A stretch of DNA of 15,206 nucleotides, taken from contig JBNAVX010000059.1 of NCBI GenBank assembly GCA_049700155.1, positions 1-15,206 of the forward strand, read 5' to 3'. The DNA is from JACAEY01 sp049700155. Lineage in GTDB: Bacteria > Nitrospirota > Thermodesulfovibrionia > Thermodesulfovibrionales > SM23-35. This document shows positions 14,144 through 15,206 of this stretch, piece after piece. How positions within the stretch are numbered: the first letter of the stretch is position 1; each line of letters begins with the position of its first letter. Both the position numbers and the translations under genes were made by a program. The notes under the pieces are model-generated. The model saw nothing but the letters and a program-made list of their open reading frames with translations, did not search any database and was not told where the DNA came from.

Positions 14144-14836
14144 TTACATCCTAAAAAAAGTTTTATAAAAATTCCTTGCTCTTCCTGAGTACTCTTCAAA
14201 TATTCTATCAGTTTCATTCATGATAGAGTTCAGTTCAGGTCTATCTCCAAACCATTCTTTTATCATCTCTTTTGTTACTTCTATATGAAACTGAAAACCA
14301 TATACATTATTTTTAAATCTGAAAGCCTGATTTTTATAAAGCTCAGAGCTTGCTAATAATACAGCACCAACTGGTATTTCAAAGGTGTCATTATGCCAGT
14401 GAAAGACATTGAATTTCCTCCAAAAATCTCCAACAAGGGGATGAAGCGCAAGTCTTCTCATGAGGGGGTCTTTTATTCCGTCTCCAGTAAGTTCAATATG
14501 ATGCCATCCTATCTCTTCTATAGTGCCACGATAAACATTAGAACCGAGACAGTAAGCAATCATCTGTGCACCGAGACATATTCCAAAGACTTTCATATCT
14601 CTATTTATTGCCTCTCTGATAAGACGAGATTCAATCCTGAGATGAGGATACTTTTCCATTTCATAGACACTCATAGGTCCACCCGTAATCACAATAGTAT
14701 TGAAATCTTCAAGTGATGGTGGTATCTCTCCAGACCAAAGTTCAACGATAGTAAAAGGTATATCTTCTTCTTTCAAAAAGTCCCCTATTGTTCCGGGTCC
14801 CTCATTCAGAATATTTTTGATGATTAATACAGCCAC
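14144..14836 (-). CDS. class I glutamine amidotransferase (GMP-synthase-type GATase domain protein)
   Basis: A 230-residue protein consisting of a single type 1 glutamine amidotransferase domain. The catalytic triad is clear: nucleophile Cys87 in GICLGAQ (85-91), and His184 and Glu186 in FQFHIE (181-186). The oxyanion-side TGGPMSVYE is at 51-59. A C-terminal helical tail follows. It lacks the ATP-pyrophosphatase domain of GuaA, so it is not GMP synthetase. Related stand-alone proteins hydrolyse gamma-glutamyl compounds or supply ammonia to a partner. The start is a GTG at 14836 with AGGA about 13 bases upstream, so the start is moderately certain. It lies 264 bases downstream of the glnA stop on the same strand, which suggests but does not prove a link to glutamine or ammonia metabolism. 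Confidence 0.85.
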   Translation of the reverse strand: MAVLIIKNILNEGPGTIGDFLKEEDIPFTIVELWSGEIPPSLEDFNTIVITGGPMSVYEMEKYPHLRIESRLIREAINRDMKVFGICLGAQMIAYCLGSNVYRGTIEEIGWHHIELTGDGIKDPLMRRLALHPLVGDFWRKFNVFHWHNDTFEIPVGAVLLASSELYKNQAFRFKNNVYGFQFHIEVTKEMIKEWFGDRPELNSIMNETDRIFEEYSGRARNFYKTFFRM

Positions 14837-14873
14837 TAAACTTAATATTTCCTAATTGAATCCAGCTATAATG

Positions 14874-14907
14874 TTGTACAGCAGCAGGCTTTAGCCTGCG
14901 GCTACAA
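14874..14907. repeat. palindromic intergenic repeat (GCAGGCT-TT-AGCCTGC)
   Basis: A 7-bp perfect stem GCAGGCT (14884-14890) and AGCCTGC (14893-14899), extended by outer TTGTA (14874-14878) and TACAA (14903-14907). The 'caggctttagcctg' core resembles a dispersed intergenic repeat that I recall from several bacterial phyla. It sits about 38 bases upstream of the amidotransferase start. Only one copy is in the window. Confidence 0.5.
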
Positions 14908-14930
14908 CTATCTAAAAGCTAGCCCATATT

Positions 14931-15072
14931 ATTCATAAAATTCTTGGCAGATACAGTATTTGAGCGGATTTAAATTCTTTCGAAGAAAGAATTTACCTCG
15001 GAGGCTTGATTTTAATCGAGCCGAGAATGAGCGAGAATGCTGTATCTGCCAATTAGCCATAAATTTATGAAT
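14931..15072. repeat. 142-bp nested inverted-repeat element with two internal hairpins
   Basis: The outer arms ATTCATAAA (14931-14939) and TTTATGAAT (15064-15072) pair. Inside them, 14944-14960 pairs with 15036-15052: 13 perfect pairs starting TTGGCAGATACAG, then a T-G wobble and three more. The enclosed part holds two hairpins: a perfect 10-bp TAAATTCTTT/AAAGAATTTA stem (14971-14980 with 14986-14995, loop CGAAG), and GGCTTGATT/AATCGAGCC (15003-15011 with 15014-15022, one G-U). The whole folds into a branched, cloverleaf-like shape. It begins 29 bases after the glnA stop. It may be a MITE-like non-autonomous element or a structured 3' UTR. It is not a tRNA. Confidence 0.6.
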
Positions 15073-15100
15073 TAAGTAATCTAAAAGAATTTTCAATTTC

Positions 15101-15206
15101 CTACAGAACAGGAAGATATTTCTCAATTTCAGATGGATGTACCTTAATCCTGTAATCATCCCATTCAACCTTCTTACTTAAGATAAGCTGTTCAAAGATA
15201 TGTTCT
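15101..15206 (-). CDS. glnA: glutamine synthetase, C-terminal end, cut by the window edge
   Basis: The last 34 codons of a leftward gene. The residues HIFEQLILSKKVEWDDYRIK, then VHPSEIEKYLPVL, match the conserved C-terminus of type I glutamine synthetase (typically EW-x-x-YR-x-x-VHPWE followed by a Tyr/hydrophobic end). Glutamine synthetase condenses glutamate and ammonia using ATP. The active-site regions are outside the window, so the subclass cannot be judged beyond this tail. The stop is TAG at 15103-15101. Confidence 0.8.
   Translation of the reverse strand, partial: EHIFEQLILSKKVEWDDYRIKVHPSEIEKYLPVL

Noticed and set aside
14931..15072. tRNA or tRNA-like gene, because of the cloverleaf-like shape
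   Set aside because: The stems are 9, 17, 10 and 9 bp, there is no CCA or conserved D/T-loop pattern at the right spacing, and the total length is too great.
14929..15168. 79-codon minus-strand frame across the nested inverted repeat
   Set aside because: It overlaps the glnA C-terminus in a different frame and translates the palindromic element. No family resemblance.
1..15206. CRISPR array, rRNA, tRNA, or riboswitch
   Set aside because: No regularly spaced direct repeats were seen, and no stretch matched a tRNA, rRNA or a riboswitch core that I recognise.

Overview
The window is AT-rich bacterial DNA, mostly housekeeping genes packed into short operons, plus one decayed accessory island. 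Several things suggest an anaerobic Gram-negative bacterium, plausibly of the Nitrospirota (Thermodesulfovibrio-like) or a neighbouring phylum: separate alpha and beta glycyl-tRNA synthetase genes, a DUF3786 protein of a kind I associate with anaerobes, a glycine-zipper lipoprotein, and strong Shine-Dalgarno sites. This placement is an inference from gene content, not a phylogeny.

Layout. Bases 1-39 look like the 5' end of a leftward gene with a TTG start. A gene-poor stretch follows, with a cluster of three hairpins at 99-160. From 4533 down to 364 there is a leftward operon: an endonuclease III-like glycosylase, uvrB, a DUF3786 protein and a histone-deacetylase-like amidohydrolase. Three of these junctions are spaced by only 1, 2 or 24 bases. 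serS runs rightward from 4597 and converges on a glycine-zipper lipoprotein. A cold-shock protein gene follows, with what looks like a transcription attenuator in its leader. Next come two overlapping rightward permease genes, dppB and dppC. They converge on, and overlap by a few bases, a leftward glyQ-glyS-pyrE operon. That operon starts from a near-consensus promoter whose -35 box lies inside a perfect 17-bp palindrome.

The accessory island spans about 12382-14048 and is all rightward: an unknown fragment, an integrase-type transposase wrecked by frameshifts, a 5'-truncated radC with a stop codon, an intact hicB-hicA toxin-antitoxin pair, and a short N-terminal remnant that resembles a DNA methyltransferase. 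Only the toxin-antitoxin genes look functional.

The right end holds a leftward class I glutamine amidotransferase gene downstream of the 3' end of a glutamine synthetase gene, which is cut by the window edge. The gap between them carries a palindromic repeat and a 142-bp nested inverted-repeat element.

The best leads are: (1) the attenuator-like competing hairpins before the cold-shock gene; (2) the palindrome at the glyQ promoter; (3) the glycosylase gene, whose stop codon falls exactly where the fourth Fe-S cysteine is expected; (4) the nested inverted-repeat element after glnA. I saw no clear new multi-gene system, and no CRISPR array, tRNA or rRNA.
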